Shown here: positions 44,423-53,127 of the stretch, one piece after another | Layout: each line of letters opens with the position of its first letter | Numbering within the stretch: the first letter of the stretch is position 1 | Notes under the pieces: generated by a model | The model's database searches: none | What the model was told of the DNA's origin: nothing | Seen by the model: only the letters and a program-made list of their open reading frames with translations | Program-made: the position numbers and the translations under genes | DNA from: Dyadobacter fermentans DSM 18053 | Lineage (GTDB): Bacteria; Bacteroidota; Bacteroidia; Cytophagales; Spirosomataceae | Direction of reading: 5' to 3' | Length of the DNA: 64,000 nucleotides | Assembly: GCF_000023125.1 (NCBI RefSeq) | Contig: NC_013037.1 | Location: forward strand, 5,496,501-5,560,500

Positions 44423-44451
44423 TCAGGGTTCTACATAAGAGGGTGTCAGTA

Positions 44452-45453
44452 TTACCTTCCCTTTTTTCCTAGGATGACGACAGCAGTCATTAGAATGATC
44501 TTGAGCTCCAAGTATAAACTCCAATTCTTGATGTAATATAGATCATACATCAGCTTGTGCCGTGCGTCGAAAACCCCAGCACCATACGAGTACATTACCT
44601 GTGCGTAGCCGGTAATTCCGGGTTTGATGTTGTGTCTGAAATTGTAGTAAGGGATAGTCTCGTCAAATGTTTCCGTAAATACAGGTCTTTCAGGGCGTGG
44701 CCCGATCAGTGATAAATCTCTTCTGAAAATATTGATGATCTGAGGCAGCTCGTCAATGCGGGTAAGTCTCATGAAAGAGCCGTAAGGAAAAATACGGGAG
44801 TCATTCTTCTTTGAAAATGAGGCTCCGTTTTGTTCCGCATCCAAGCGCATCGATCTGAATTTGATACAATTGAAAAGCTTGTTGCGCATCCCGACGCGTT
44901 CCTGGTAGTAAAATACCGGGCCCGGAGACTGGAATTTGATGCGGAAATAGCTCAGAATCCAAAGGGGAAATGTAAAAAGGAAAAGAATAATCGAAATCGA
45001 TACGTCTATGATCTTTTTCGGATACCGGACTCTTCTGCCGAAAACAGGAACAGTGAGCAGATTCGGATTAATTTCGGTAATGTCGTCTGGAATGTAGACT
45101 TTTTTGAGGTGTTTTTCGCAGAAGTCGTATACGGGAGTAATCCTTATTGACTTATTCTTTCTGACCACCAACTCGTATATCACCCTGTTACGCTTGTCGT
45201 AGACAGGATTGGTTACCAAATGGACCTTTTCGAACTTGTCGAGTAATGGCCTTACAGTGTGATTTAGCAGGTAGTCATCGTCGTCCGAATGCGGAATCAG
45301 TATGATCTCTTTGTACTTTCTTAACAGTAACGATAAATCGCGTTTTTGCAAAAAATAGTCATAACTCGTTACGATTAGAACCTCCTCAGAAACAGCTGTT
45401 TTACTAAGAAGCCGGTGAACATACCTCCGGTTAGAGACGTAGGTGTTTTTCAT
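44452..45453 (-). CDS. Initiating undecaprenyl-phosphate sugar-phosphate transferase
   Basis: The 333-residue protein ends in a bacterial sugar transferase domain (WcaJ/PglC type): a membrane-dipping helix 'VSISIILFLFTFPLWILSYFRIKFQSPGPVFYYQERVG' (about residues 145-183), 'NCIKFRSMRLDAEQNG', 'LTRIDELPQIINIFRRDLSLIGPRPERP' and 'RHNIKPGITGYAQVMYSYG'. It should transfer a sugar-1-phosphate to undecaprenyl phosphate to start each repeat unit. The N-terminal ~140 residues are soluble and have no recognised domain, replacing the four-helix region of WcaJ. The start at 45453 (ATG) is preferred to an in-frame TTG at 45465. It leads an operon with the three Wzi genes. Confidence 0.92.
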   Translation of the reverse strand: MKNTYVSNRRYVHRLLSKTAVSEEVLIVTSYDYFLQKRDLSLLLRKYKEIILIPHSDDDDYLLNHTVRPLLDKFEKVHLVTNPVYDKRNRVIYELVVRKNKSIRITPVYDFCEKHLKKVYIPDDITEINPNLLTVPVFGRRVRYPKKIIDVSISIILFLFTFPLWILSYFRIKFQSPGPVFYYQERVGMRNKLFNCIKFRSMRLDAEQNGASFSKKNDSRIFPYGSFMRLTRIDELPQIINIFRRDLSLIGPRPERPVFTETFDETIPYYNFRHNIKPGITGYAQVMYSYGAGVFDARHKLMYDLYYIKNWSLYLELKIILMTAVVILGKKGR

Positions 45454-45531
45454 ATGTGTGCGCAAATGTTGGAAAAATTATACAGGTAGTGTGCTCGAAA
45501 GTCACAAGTTTAAACATAAACTTTGAATAAT

Positions 45532-45562
45532 CAAAACTATAATTCCATACCAGGTTTTGCAA
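45532..45562 (-). promoter_or_regulatory. Promoter of the sugar transferase/Wzi operon
   Basis: On the minus strand, TTG (45560-45562), a 20-bp spacer and TAGTTTTG (45532-45539), a full consensus match. The leader would be about 70 nt. It shows that this operon can be expressed apart from the upstream polysaccharide genes. Confidence 0.82.
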
Positions 45563-45702
45563 CATCTGCGGATTATGTCCAGACGTTGGGCTATTAGTAG
45601 CACTGATTAGCAGCTTAATAGATGCTGATAGCCAAGAGAGGGAGAGGCTTAGAGTTCTTAAAAGGAGATGCTGTTTAGGTTTCTACTTACCGAAGTCTTA
45701 AT

Positions 45703-46707
45703 TTATTTGAAATATTTTTTATACCAACTGGCAAAGAGTTCTACACCGTGCGCTATATCCGTTTGAGACTTGTAGCCAGTTGACGCTTCCAGCTGCGTTG
45801 TATCAGCCCATGTCGACACAATATCACCGGGAACCATCGGGTGCATTTCCTTAACCGCCTCTTTCCCAAGAGATTTTTCCAGACATTGGATGAAATAAAG
45901 GAGATCTACCGGCTTCCCGTTTCCAATGTTGAAAACTTGATAGTATTCTGAGAGATCGGCACTGATTACCGATGCGATCCCATCCACAATGTCATCCACA
46001 TACGTAAAGTCCCGTTTCATTTGCCCGTTGTTGAACACTTTGATAGGCCGGTCGTTCAATATGGCATCCGCAAATAGGAAAGGTGCCATATCGGGCCTGC
46101 CCCATGGGCCGTATACCGTAAAAAAACGCAGGCCGACCGTCGTGAATTTGTACAAATGACTATACGCATGTGCCATCAGCTCGTTGCTTTTTTTGGACGC
46201 CGCGTAAACGTTAATCGGGCTATCGACTTTCTGCTCAGTGGAGAACGGTTGTTCCTCATTCAGTCCATAAACGCTTGAACTGCTGGCAAAGACCAGTTTT
46301 CGAGGTGGATACTGACGGCAGCATTCCAGAATGTTAAAGAAGCCTTCTACATTTGAATTTAAGTAGGATCTCGGGTTTTCGATGCTATACCGGATACCTG
46401 CCTGTGCTGCCAGATTGACAACATAATCAAACCGATGTTCTTCAAATAGTTCAAGAAGCCGGTCCATGTTGAGCAGATCGACCCGCTGGAATGCATAGTT
46501 TCCTATACTACTGTTATATATGTTTTCCCACGGAGCTGCGAGGTCAATGTGCTTAATGCCGCATTCTTTCAAGCGGTCGATCTTGAGACTAGTGGCGTAA
46601 TAGTCGTTTATATTGTCGATACCGAACACCTCATGCCCTTCGCCGATCAACTTTTTCACCAGGTAAAAGCCAATAAACCCGGCGGCACCTGTCACTAAAA
46701 TTTTCAT
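45703..46707 (-). CDS. NAD-dependent sugar epimerase, UDP-glucuronate 4-epimerase-like
   Basis: The 334-residue extended SDR has the Rossmann 'KILVTGAAGFIGFYLVKKLIGEGHEVFGIDNINDYY' start, a 'LAAQAGIRYSIENPRSYLNSNVEGFFNILE' stretch, a 'FASSSSVYG' serine, the catalytic YxxxK ('VYAASKKSNE', about residues 166-175) and 'RFFTVYGPWGRPDMAPFLFADAIL'. This combination fits UDP-glucuronate/UDP-N-acetylglucuronate 4-epimerases, which supply UDP-galacturonate. The start overlaps the preceding glycosyltransferase stop by 4 bp, showing translational coupling. Substrate is by family only. Confidence 0.88.
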   Translation of the reverse strand: MKILVTGAAGFIGFYLVKKLIGEGHEVFGIDNINDYYATSLKIDRLKECGIKHIDLAAPWENIYNSSIGNYAFQRVDLLNMDRLLELFEEHRFDYVVNLAAQAGIRYSIENPRSYLNSNVEGFFNILECCRQYPPRKLVFASSSSVYGLNEEQPFSTEQKVDSPINVYAASKKSNELMAHAYSHLYKFTTVGLRFFTVYGPWGRPDMAPFLFADAILNDRPIKVFNNGQMKRDFTYVDDIVDGIASVISADLSEYYQVFNIGNGKPVDLLYFIQCLEKSLGKEAVKEMHPMVPGDIVSTWADTTQLEASTGYKSQTDIAHGVELFASWYKKYFK

Positions 46708-47831
46708 TGGGCGTATAGTTTTACAATCTCACTAAATATCTTATTCTCAGAGAATTCTGATACTGCCAACTCACGACTTGCTTTTCCCATTCCGCCCCAG
46801 GCTTCTTTGTCGGCAAGCATTTCTATTACAGCAGTCCTGATCGTTTCCACAGAGCGCGGCTGGATTAACTGTCCGTTTGTCTCCGGGATGATGGTCAGGT
46901 TGCAGCCAGGGACATCTGTGGTAATGACTGGCAATCCGCTCGCTAGGGCTTCCAGCACGCTTCTTGGGATACCTTCACGATAGTAGCTGGGGAGAATGAA
47001 CACGTCGGCATTCCTGAGATGTTCGTGAATGCCGTCTTGCCTGCCAAGAAAGCGTATGATCGTACTTGTTTTGTATTGTTCGATGTACTGAGGTGTGACG
47101 CCCCGCGGGTTCTTCGTGTCGGGTTCTCCGATAATCCGTAGTTCAACTTGCGATTTAAGGTGATCCGGTAATGTCTCAAACGCTTCGACCATTTCCCGTA
47201 TTCCTTTTTCCCAAATCAATCGCGTAGTACACAGAAAAACCTTCCTATCCGTTTCGTAGCGCTGACATTCCGGCTTGGGGGAGAATTTTTGAATATCCAC
47301 CCCGCTGCCTTTCACGACCTTGATCTTTTTGCGGAAATACTTTTTGAACAGGAAGTCCTTGTAATCGTCCGGATTTTGAATGATGATCAGGTCGGCCCGG
47401 AGAAATTGAAAGAAAAACAGGATTTGCTGTATCCATTTCAAGAGCTTAAACTTCAAGCCCGGATTGGCAAATGCTATCCCCAGGCCCGCAATATGGAGAA
47501 CAGTTTTTCGTCGCGTCAGGATATTCGCCCCGAAGTTCATCAGGTTAGGTACAAACTTGAAAGAATGCACGATGCCTGCATTGCATACGCCGGCATAATT
47601 GCGAATTTCAAATATGGCCTTGATGAGCTGTATCGGATTGGTGTTATCTCTTTCAATACTCGAATTGCGGACTTCAAACCCTTCGTTACGAATGAGGTCG
47701 GTATACTTGTCCTTGGGGAGTATGACGAAAACCTTATAGCCTTGATTTCGGAGGAAATATGCAAAAGGTAGTCTGGCTTTGTAGAAATCTTCTCCGTCAT
47801 GGGCAAGAAGAAGTATATTCTTGTTGCTCAT
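46704..47831 (-). CDS. GT4-family glycosyltransferase
   Basis: The 375-residue GT-B enzyme starts 'KNILLLAHDGEDFYKARLPFAYFLRNQGY'. It has the C-terminal GT4 donor motif region 'DVFILPSYYREGIPRSVLEALASGLPVITTDVPGCN' (EX7E-type, about residues 277-311) and 'RLIWEKGIREMVEAF'. It resembles PglA/WbnK-like transferases that extend a lipid-linked repeat unit on the cytosolic face. The sugars are unknown. It is coupled to the epimerase gene. It lies 222 bp downstream of the beta-helix gene terminator region and probably has its own promoter. Confidence 0.88.
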   Translation of the reverse strand: MSNKNILLLAHDGEDFYKARLPFAYFLRNQGYKVFVILPKDKYTDLIRNEGFEVRNSSIERDNTNPIQLIKAIFEIRNYAGVCNAGIVHSFKFVPNLMNFGANILTRRKTVLHIAGLGIAFANPGLKFKLLKWIQQILFFFQFLRADLIIIQNPDDYKDFLFKKYFRKKIKVVKGSGVDIQKFSPKPECQRYETDRKVFLCTTRLIWEKGIREMVEAFETLPDHLKSQVELRIIGEPDTKNPRGVTPQYIEQYKTSTIIRFLGRQDGIHEHLRNADVFILPSYYREGIPRSVLEALASGLPVITTDVPGCNLTIIPETNGQLIQPRSVETIRTAVIEMLADKEAWGGMGKASRELAVSEFSENKIFSEIVKLYAQ

Positions 47832-47992
47832 TTTAAAGGTAAGGCTAGTGGGGAAAAGCAGAATTTTTCTGCGTTGCCTGGTAAACGAAATTGCATGAAC
47901 TCTACCTTAGTGTGTTGGTTTCGAAGGCGAAAATAAGCCATTCATTACTTATTTCAGCAAAATTCGTTAAGAAATATCACCCTGTGCAATGA

Positions 47993-48023
47993 AAAGGCCG
48001 CTCAAGAATCTGAGACGGCCTTT
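47993..48023 (-). terminator. Terminator after the 48054 beta-helix gene
   Basis: Stem AAAGGCCG (47993-48000) with CGGCCTTT (48016-48023), with a four-T run on the minus strand. It lies 30 bp beyond the stop codon. Confidence 0.75.
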
Positions 48024-48053
48024 CGTTATCATCCTTAAATGATTTCGCCAACC

Positions 48054-50243
48054 TTACGGCTCCACCGTCCACGTCCCAACCATTGACACAACATGCCATG
48101 AGTTGTCTGTGGTTTTTCTAAGTACAATCCTGCTGCCCACCACGTTGCTTGCGATGTATTTAAAGTTTACTGGTGAAAGCGGGAGAATGTTGTCTGTCGA
48201 AGCAGGGAGTATCCTGACCTGGTAAGGGGAGCGTACCTCTACGATCACTTCCGGAAAATTAGGGTTCACCTTTTCCAGTTTAAGGAATCTTACAGCTGTG
48301 GATGTCTGATTGTGGTAGAGGTAGCCGTAATAGGTATAGCCTGCAAATCTGGTAAAATTGCCTATGTCCGTAGAAAAATAGCCAAGTTTGTCGGAAATGG
48401 CGACTTCCGCGTTGTGGACTATCAAATGCCGGTTTGGCGGAGCCGACGCTGCGAGCACCGGGTCGGTAATAGAGCAATTATATATTCTGGCTCCCGAGCC
48501 ATTCAAATCTCTGTAACAGAATGAAGATGTAAACTTCTGTGTAGGACGGGAATCCTGGATAGTCGGACTGAAAATGTGTATGTTCCCAATGTTTGGATCG
48601 CCCGGGTCTCCGACGGCTTTGTAGATCAGGAAAGCAGCTCCGAGGTTGGGCGAAGTGCTTCCGGTCGTATTAGGATTGATTGCGATGGGATTAATAACCT
48701 GTACAATCGGTCCTCTCGAGCTCCAATTTCGTGCGTTAAAGGCGTTCCATCTGCTATTATCCCAAACAGGGTTTTTGATGATGACTGTCCCAGCCAAAGG
48801 CGCGGTGACCGACGCCGTGCCTAAACCGTAATGACTGCCATAATCATAATGATTTTCAATTGTAATGTCTACCACGCGATCGGTTCCCGATAGCGGTGCC
48901 GGGGCGATCAGGATCCCTACTCCCTGGTTGTTCCTTGTTACCGGATTGATAATGCGAATTTTTTCCAGGTAATGGTTAGGTGTGTTAGGTTCAATATCAA
49001 TACCAGCACAAGGTCCTTCACCCTTTGAGTTGGTGAATGTACCGTTTTGAACAAGGATGTTCTTGCCCGAAATAATTGACAATCCCTGCCGACGGTTATT
49101 ATCGGCTTTTACGTTTAGGAGGGTCACATTTTCACTAAACATGATGGCGCTTGTTGCACCAATGTAAAAGCCATCACCGCCGCCGTCGTTTGCCGAAATC
49201 CCTTCGATCGTGACATTCTTGACACCTTGCATGATGATTACATGCCGTTGCTGCCCAGATGTGTATTTTTCACGATGGTCCTTGAATGTGACATTGTTTC
49301 CTTTTATGGAGATATTTGACACTGCAATCATGTAAACCATCGGTTCGGTTATCCCTAGTGTGCCCATTCCTTCCACTACTACGTTGTCGCCAAATTCCAG
49401 CGATTTGTTCGAGAGGATTCTTATCGCCCGAATCCGGTATGATGAGGCGGATGATGGGAAGTAAAGTTTTGGATATTTGCTATTGTTCAACAAGGATTGC
49501 CATAGCGCGGTTTGATCTGTAACGCCGTCCGCTACGATACCGAACCAGTTGACGTTCACAACACCATCGTAAACCCGCTCATATCTCCTTCCACCGGGTG
49601 CGATTATGGTCATGGCTCCATCATCCGCTCCGGTTGCCGACGGATTATGTTTGAAAGTACCTTGTTTGAGATTGTCGGTGATGAAAACGACCGAAGTTGT
49701 ATCTGCCGAGCCGGCTCTCAACTGAGCGATGGTTAGGTATTTGACGTACGAAGCGGCCGTTGCAAGATTGATGCGGGCAGCTGGCTCAGATTCCCCTTCG
49801 TCGACATTGAATGTAAGTCGATCAACTTCGACAAAGTTGCTTTGGTTTGTCGCACTTTTATGTCCTCTCAGCAACGCGAATGAACCTTCCGGGCCCGATG
49901 TGGTAAACTTCCCGCGTACGGTGTAGGTAACGGTACGGTTACTGGATGTCAGTTCAGCGCCAATCAGATCAGAAAATGTTCCTCCGGTTTGTTGAAAGCC
50001 TTGTGGGGCTATCAGTTTCAATCTAAACGAGTTGGAATTTTCAAAAACGTAGACCGTATTCGCAGGAATATTCATCAACTGCGCAGTTATTGTAATCTCA
50101 AACTCTTCATTTACAGATACCTGGCTAGCGTCAGTTTTAAGTTCAAACCGAATCGGGTCAATCTTGGGCGCCGTTCCTGCTTGCGTAGCGTTGGCTGCGA
50201 GCAGGAGCGTTGTTATGGCCAAATAGTGTACTAATCGTTTCAT
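48054..50243 (-). CDS. Secreted right-handed beta-helix protein (pectate-lyase superfamily)
   Basis: The 729-residue protein has a signal peptide (to about residue 22, 'NATQAG') and an N-terminal beta-sandwich (about 25-150). A 'pectate lyase superfamily' segment follows with 'VNVNWFGIVADGVTDQTALWQSLL' (about 230-255), then coils of a beta-helix ('KNVTIEGISANDGGGDGFYIG', 'ENVTLLNVKADNNRRQGLSII', about 340-420). The GI-ADG-TDQT pattern is shared with phage tailspikes and polysaccharide lyases. Catalytic residues cannot be assigned. It may cleave or bind the polymer made by this locus. It stands alone between two gaps, with a terminator after it. Confidence 0.82.
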   Translation of the reverse strand: MKRLVHYLAITTLLLAANATQAGTAPKIDPIRFELKTDASQVSVNEEFEITITAQLMNIPANTVYVFENSNSFRLKLIAPQGFQQTGGTFSDLIGAELTSSNRTVTYTVRGKFTTSGPEGSFALLRGHKSATNQSNFVEVDRLTFNVDEGESEPAARINLATAASYVKYLTIAQLRAGSADTTSVVFITDNLKQGTFKHNPSATGADDGAMTIIAPGGRRYERVYDGVVNVNWFGIVADGVTDQTALWQSLLNNSKYPKLYFPSSASSYRIRAIRILSNKSLEFGDNVVVEGMGTLGITEPMVYMIAVSNISIKGNNVTFKDHREKYTSGQQRHVIIMQGVKNVTIEGISANDGGGDGFYIGATSAIMFSENVTLLNVKADNNRRQGLSIISGKNILVQNGTFTNSKGEGPCAGIDIEPNTPNHYLEKIRIINPVTRNNQGVGILIAPAPLSGTDRVVDITIENHYDYGSHYGLGTASVTAPLAGTVIIKNPVWDNSRWNAFNARNWSSRGPIVQVINPIAINPNTTGSTSPNLGAAFLIYKAVGDPGDPNIGNIHIFSPTIQDSRPTQKFTSSFCYRDLNGSGARIYNCSITDPVLAASAPPNRHLIVHNAEVAISDKLGYFSTDIGNFTRFAGYTYYGYLYHNQTSTAVRFLKLEKVNPNFPEVIVEVRSPYQVRILPASTDNILPLSPVNFKYIASNVVGSRIVLRKTTDNSWHVVSMVGTWTVEP

Positions 50244-50714
50244 ATTTAGACGGGCGTTATAGTTCTGTAAATACTACCAGTAGAAGTAGTTTTACAATAC
50301 TACAAAAAAATCACAAAAAGTGTTACAAGGTAGCAATTATTTTGCTACAAATTTTCTCAAAAGCTCGTAGAATGCCCAAATATCTTACTATGAGAGTTGT
50401 AGTATCCGGTCGGATATGTGACAGTAATTGTACGGCAAGGAATGAAGTTGATGTATTACGGGAGATTACAGTATGTTGCTCAGAACGTTACGGAATGGCC
50501 CTGTGGAACTCCATTCATGGATAGAGATGAGTTTCAGATGTGTAGAATAATTACTTAAAGAAATAAAACTAGTTTTGTGCGTGAACCGTTGGAGTTGGCG
50601 GTGCGTAGCAATGGGGAGCCGCATGACACCGATGAGCGGTGACACGAGTCAATTCATGAAAGGAGTGTGAAATTCCGCTACGGGATATATTCGAAGGCAG
50701 GCAGCGTTTTGATC
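50244..50714. other. 471-bp intergenic region upstream of the beta-helix gene
   Basis: No convincing gene is present. The part nearest the beta-helix start holds a cluster of ACTAC/GTAGT motifs (50270-50305), a near-consensus -7 box TAGTATTG (minus, 50295-50302) and a 7-bp dyad GTAGCAA/TTGCTAC (50330-50336 with 50342-50348). The distal part is GC-richer, with a CACCG/CGGTG hairpin (50627-50631 with 50637-50641). An open frame at 50210-50524 on the plus strand has no coding character. Confidence 0.6.
50330..50348. repeat. Short dyad GTAGCAA-N5-TTGCTAC
   Basis: Perfect 7-bp inverted repeat about 90 bp upstream of the beta-helix start codon, possibly a regulator site or hairpin. No regulator can be named. 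Confidence 0.5.
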
Positions 50715-51827
50715 TTAATGCGGGGAAAGTAGTGCTTGATATAGCTCAATATGGTTTTTTGCCATTTGAAGCAAGCTGTTTCGGGACGCATGGTCAACGC
50801 CCGTCTTGATGAGTGAAGTGAGCTCTGATGAATCCATTTTAGCTATATGCTGTATTTTCGCGGAGAGAATTTTTGCGTCCCCTGCGGGAAATACCATATC
50901 TGATGATGGTACAACGTCGTTGATACCCGGAACATCAGAACCTAAAAAGGGCCTTCCCGCTGCAAGTCCTTCCAGCGTTACACCCGACATTCCCTCGTAT
51001 GCGGAGGATAGGATATTCAGATCAACAGACTTCATCAATCGGGGAACATCGCTCCGGAAGCCCAGGAAGAAAACGCGGTTATTGATGCCCTTTTCGTGAG
51101 CATATGCCTCAATAGCCTGTTTGTCCGGGCCGTCCCCGGCAATAAACAAATAGAAGTGAGCAGGTAGATAACTGAGTGCCTCAATCACCGTTTTGTGATC
51201 TTTGGGATACTGTATCCTTGCGGTCATCATCACCTTGAATGCATTGGCAGGAAGATTATATTCTTCCTGCCAAAAGGATTCCGGATATTTTTCAGCTTTG
51301 TGAAATGCATCGGTATCGACACCATTGTGGATAACTCGGACTTGCTCCGGGCGGCAAACCCGTCCGTCAAGGAAAGCCTTTACCTTTGATGAAATGGCTA
51401 CTACCTGGTCATATTGCGCATAAATCCGTTTTTCCAATGGCCGAAGATACTCCTTCCCGGCGCGCTTGTTTTGCGTACTGTGTTCTGTGTAAACCAGAAC
51501 CGGGTTACCAGTAGTTAACTTTGACGCCAGAGCAGTCCAGTAAAGCGATGGAAATAAATGCGCGTGGATAATATCGAACTTATTATTTTTTAAAAAGCGC
51601 GTTAGACCGACAACATGTTTTGGAGAATAAACACTGGCGTCCGATAGGCTAAAACATTCTACTCCCTGGTCAACCAATGCCTTAACATGGGAAGGCTCGG
51701 CCTGCCGCGCGGATAGTTGAAGGACCGCGATGTCAAGCCCGAGCCTTTTATACACGGGGAGTATGTTCACCAGCAATTTTTCTGCACCACCTCGGCCGAG
51801 ATAGTTGATAACATGAAGGACTTTCAA
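50715..51827 (-). CDS. GT4-family glycosyltransferase
   Basis: The 370-residue GT-B enzyme begins 'KVLHVINYLGRGGAEKLLVNILP' (the GGAE acceptor-side motif of GT4). It carries 'RIQYPKDHKTVIEALSYLP', 'GDGPDKQAIEAYAHEKGINNRVFFLGFRSDVPRLMKSVDLNILSSAYEGMSGVTLEGLAAGRPFLGSDVPGI' with the donor-binding E-x7-E region (about residues 270-290). It acts on a lipid-linked intermediate in the cytosol. The donor is unknown. Seven bp separate it from the second beta-helix gene upstream, so both are in the main polysaccharide operon. Confidence 0.9.
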   Translation of the reverse strand: MKVLHVINYLGRGGAEKLLVNILPVYKRLGLDIAVLQLSARQAEPSHVKALVDQGVECFSLSDASVYSPKHVVGLTRFLKNNKFDIIHAHLFPSLYWTALASKLTTGNPVLVYTEHSTQNKRAGKEYLRPLEKRIYAQYDQVVAISSKVKAFLDGRVCRPEQVRVIHNGVDTDAFHKAEKYPESFWQEEYNLPANAFKVMMTARIQYPKDHKTVIEALSYLPAHFYLFIAGDGPDKQAIEAYAHEKGINNRVFFLGFRSDVPRLMKSVDLNILSSAYEGMSGVTLEGLAAGRPFLGSDVPGINDVVPSSDMVFPAGDAKILSAKIQHIAKMDSSELTSLIKTGVDHASRNSLLQMAKNHIELYQALLSPH

Positions 51828-51834
51828 TGTCGTG

Positions 51835-53049
51835 TTAGTTGAGGGAATTTCCTTTGATGGTAACGTTTGCCTGATCTTTTAAATCCATATATCTTTTCAT
51901 GACAACGGGCGCATTTGTTCTTGCAGCCACTGCCTGCTTCGGCATATTTTTGGATTGGATGGTCATCTTGTTATTAAGAATCTGCAACCCTTTAAGCATG
52001 TCATTCGGCTTGTATATGTAAATGAAGGCAAAGGTGGACCTTGGGATTTTATAGGTGGCGACCTCATCCTTGTAAATCATCGTGTTATTCTTGATCACAA
52101 TGGGGCTGAATTGTCCCTTCAAACTATCGGGCTGCGCACAATCTTCGGATAAGACAACGGCCACAGAACTTTGCGTAAACTTATTCTTGTCTATCACATG
52201 CCCGCCCCAGTCACATTCAATATGGACGTTTCGGGTATAGCCACCAATCTGGTTGTTTCTAACTATCCCTTTTTCGGTATTGTGCTCAAGAACGACACCG
52301 ACACGACCCATGTATTTGGTTTCTACCAGGTTGTTCAATATCACATTGTTTTCTACCAACGGCTTGTTTGCAGAGTAAAATTCAATTGCATCGCCGGAGT
52401 CGTCTTTCTTACTATATGCCCATACGTTAAAAATTTTACAATTTCGGACAACAGGTGATTCTACCCGGTTTCTTCTATCGTATTTCCGATTGTAATAATT
52501 GGCGATCATGATCCCGCGCCCGTAGAAGTTGCGAATTGTTACATTCTCAACTTTCATCGTAAGTATGTTCAAGCCCGATAATGCGTGTTGATAACTGAGC
52601 TCGGCTTTGCCAAAAAAAGGATGGGTAGGCGAGCGTGGAACATTATTGCCAATAATCTCGATATTAGAAATAGAAACGTTCACTCCCAGGCGGTTGGCCA
52701 CACCCCGGAACATAAAGAAATGATGTGGCGCCCGCGTAGAATCTGTATCCTTGAAAATGGGAAGCTTCCCCTTGCTGTTTTTCAGGCCGGTCAAAGTGAT
52801 TTGCGGACTGCCCGTTTTGGTGTCTATCACAACCGGAGTTAGCAGCGGGTAAACACCATATTTAAATTTCACCGTGCCCTTTCCTGCCTTAACAACCTCT
52901 TGAAGGGCCTTTGTTATGATCGGACCATAGTCCTTAACAGTATCGGAATAGGTGATTGTTTTTATTAATGTCTGGCTAAATGCCGGTGATTCAAATCCGA
53001 AGAGAACTACTACAAACGCCAACAGACGCAACAAATTGACTCGTTTCAT
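51835..53049 (-). CDS. Secreted right-handed beta-helix protein
   Basis: The 404-residue protein has a signal peptide (to about residue 25, 'ESPAFSQ'). The beta-helix region contains 'YSDTVKDYGPIITKALQEVVKAGKGTVKF', a pectate-lyase-superfamily opening. Coils such as 'VNVSISNIEIIGNNVPR', 'MKVENVTIRNFYGRGIMIANYYN', 'VRNCKIFNVWAYSKKDDSGDAIEFY' and 'GIVRNNQIGGYTRNVHIE' follow. It is shorter than the 729-residue neighbour and lacks its N-terminal sandwich. It may be a polymer-specific lyase, epimerase or hydrolase. It lies between two GT4-type glycosyltransferase genes in the same operon. Confidence 0.82.
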   Translation of the reverse strand: MKRVNLLRLLAFVVVLFGFESPAFSQTLIKTITYSDTVKDYGPIITKALQEVVKAGKGTVKFKYGVYPLLTPVVIDTKTGSPQITLTGLKNSKGKLPIFKDTDSTRAPHHFFMFRGVANRLGVNVSISNIEIIGNNVPRSPTHPFFGKAELSYQHALSGLNILTMKVENVTIRNFYGRGIMIANYYNRKYDRRNRVESPVVRNCKIFNVWAYSKKDDSGDAIEFYSANKPLVENNVILNNLVETKYMGRVGVVLEHNTEKGIVRNNQIGGYTRNVHIECDWGGHVIDKNKFTQSSVAVVLSEDCAQPDSLKGQFSPIVIKNNTMIYKDEVATYKIPRSTFAFIYIYKPNDMLKGLQILNNKMTIQSKNMPKQAVAARTNAPVVMKRYMDLKDQANVTIKGNSLN

Positions 53050-53127
53050 ATACTATCAGGTTTTGTTGGATATCGTTTTTGGTACAAGGCCATAACCAGA
53101 CGGCGCAAAAAATGCGTTCCAGCCTGT

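Noticed and set aside
50210..50524. 104-residue plus-strand open frame
   Set aside because: It overlaps the start of the beta-helix gene, has no ribosome-binding or promoter context and odd composition.
50580..50700. Group II intron domain V remnant (GAGCCGCATGA ... GACACG)
   Set aside because: The left strand resembles domain V, but the complementary right strand and the flanking domain VI pattern are absent. The evidence is too weak to call.
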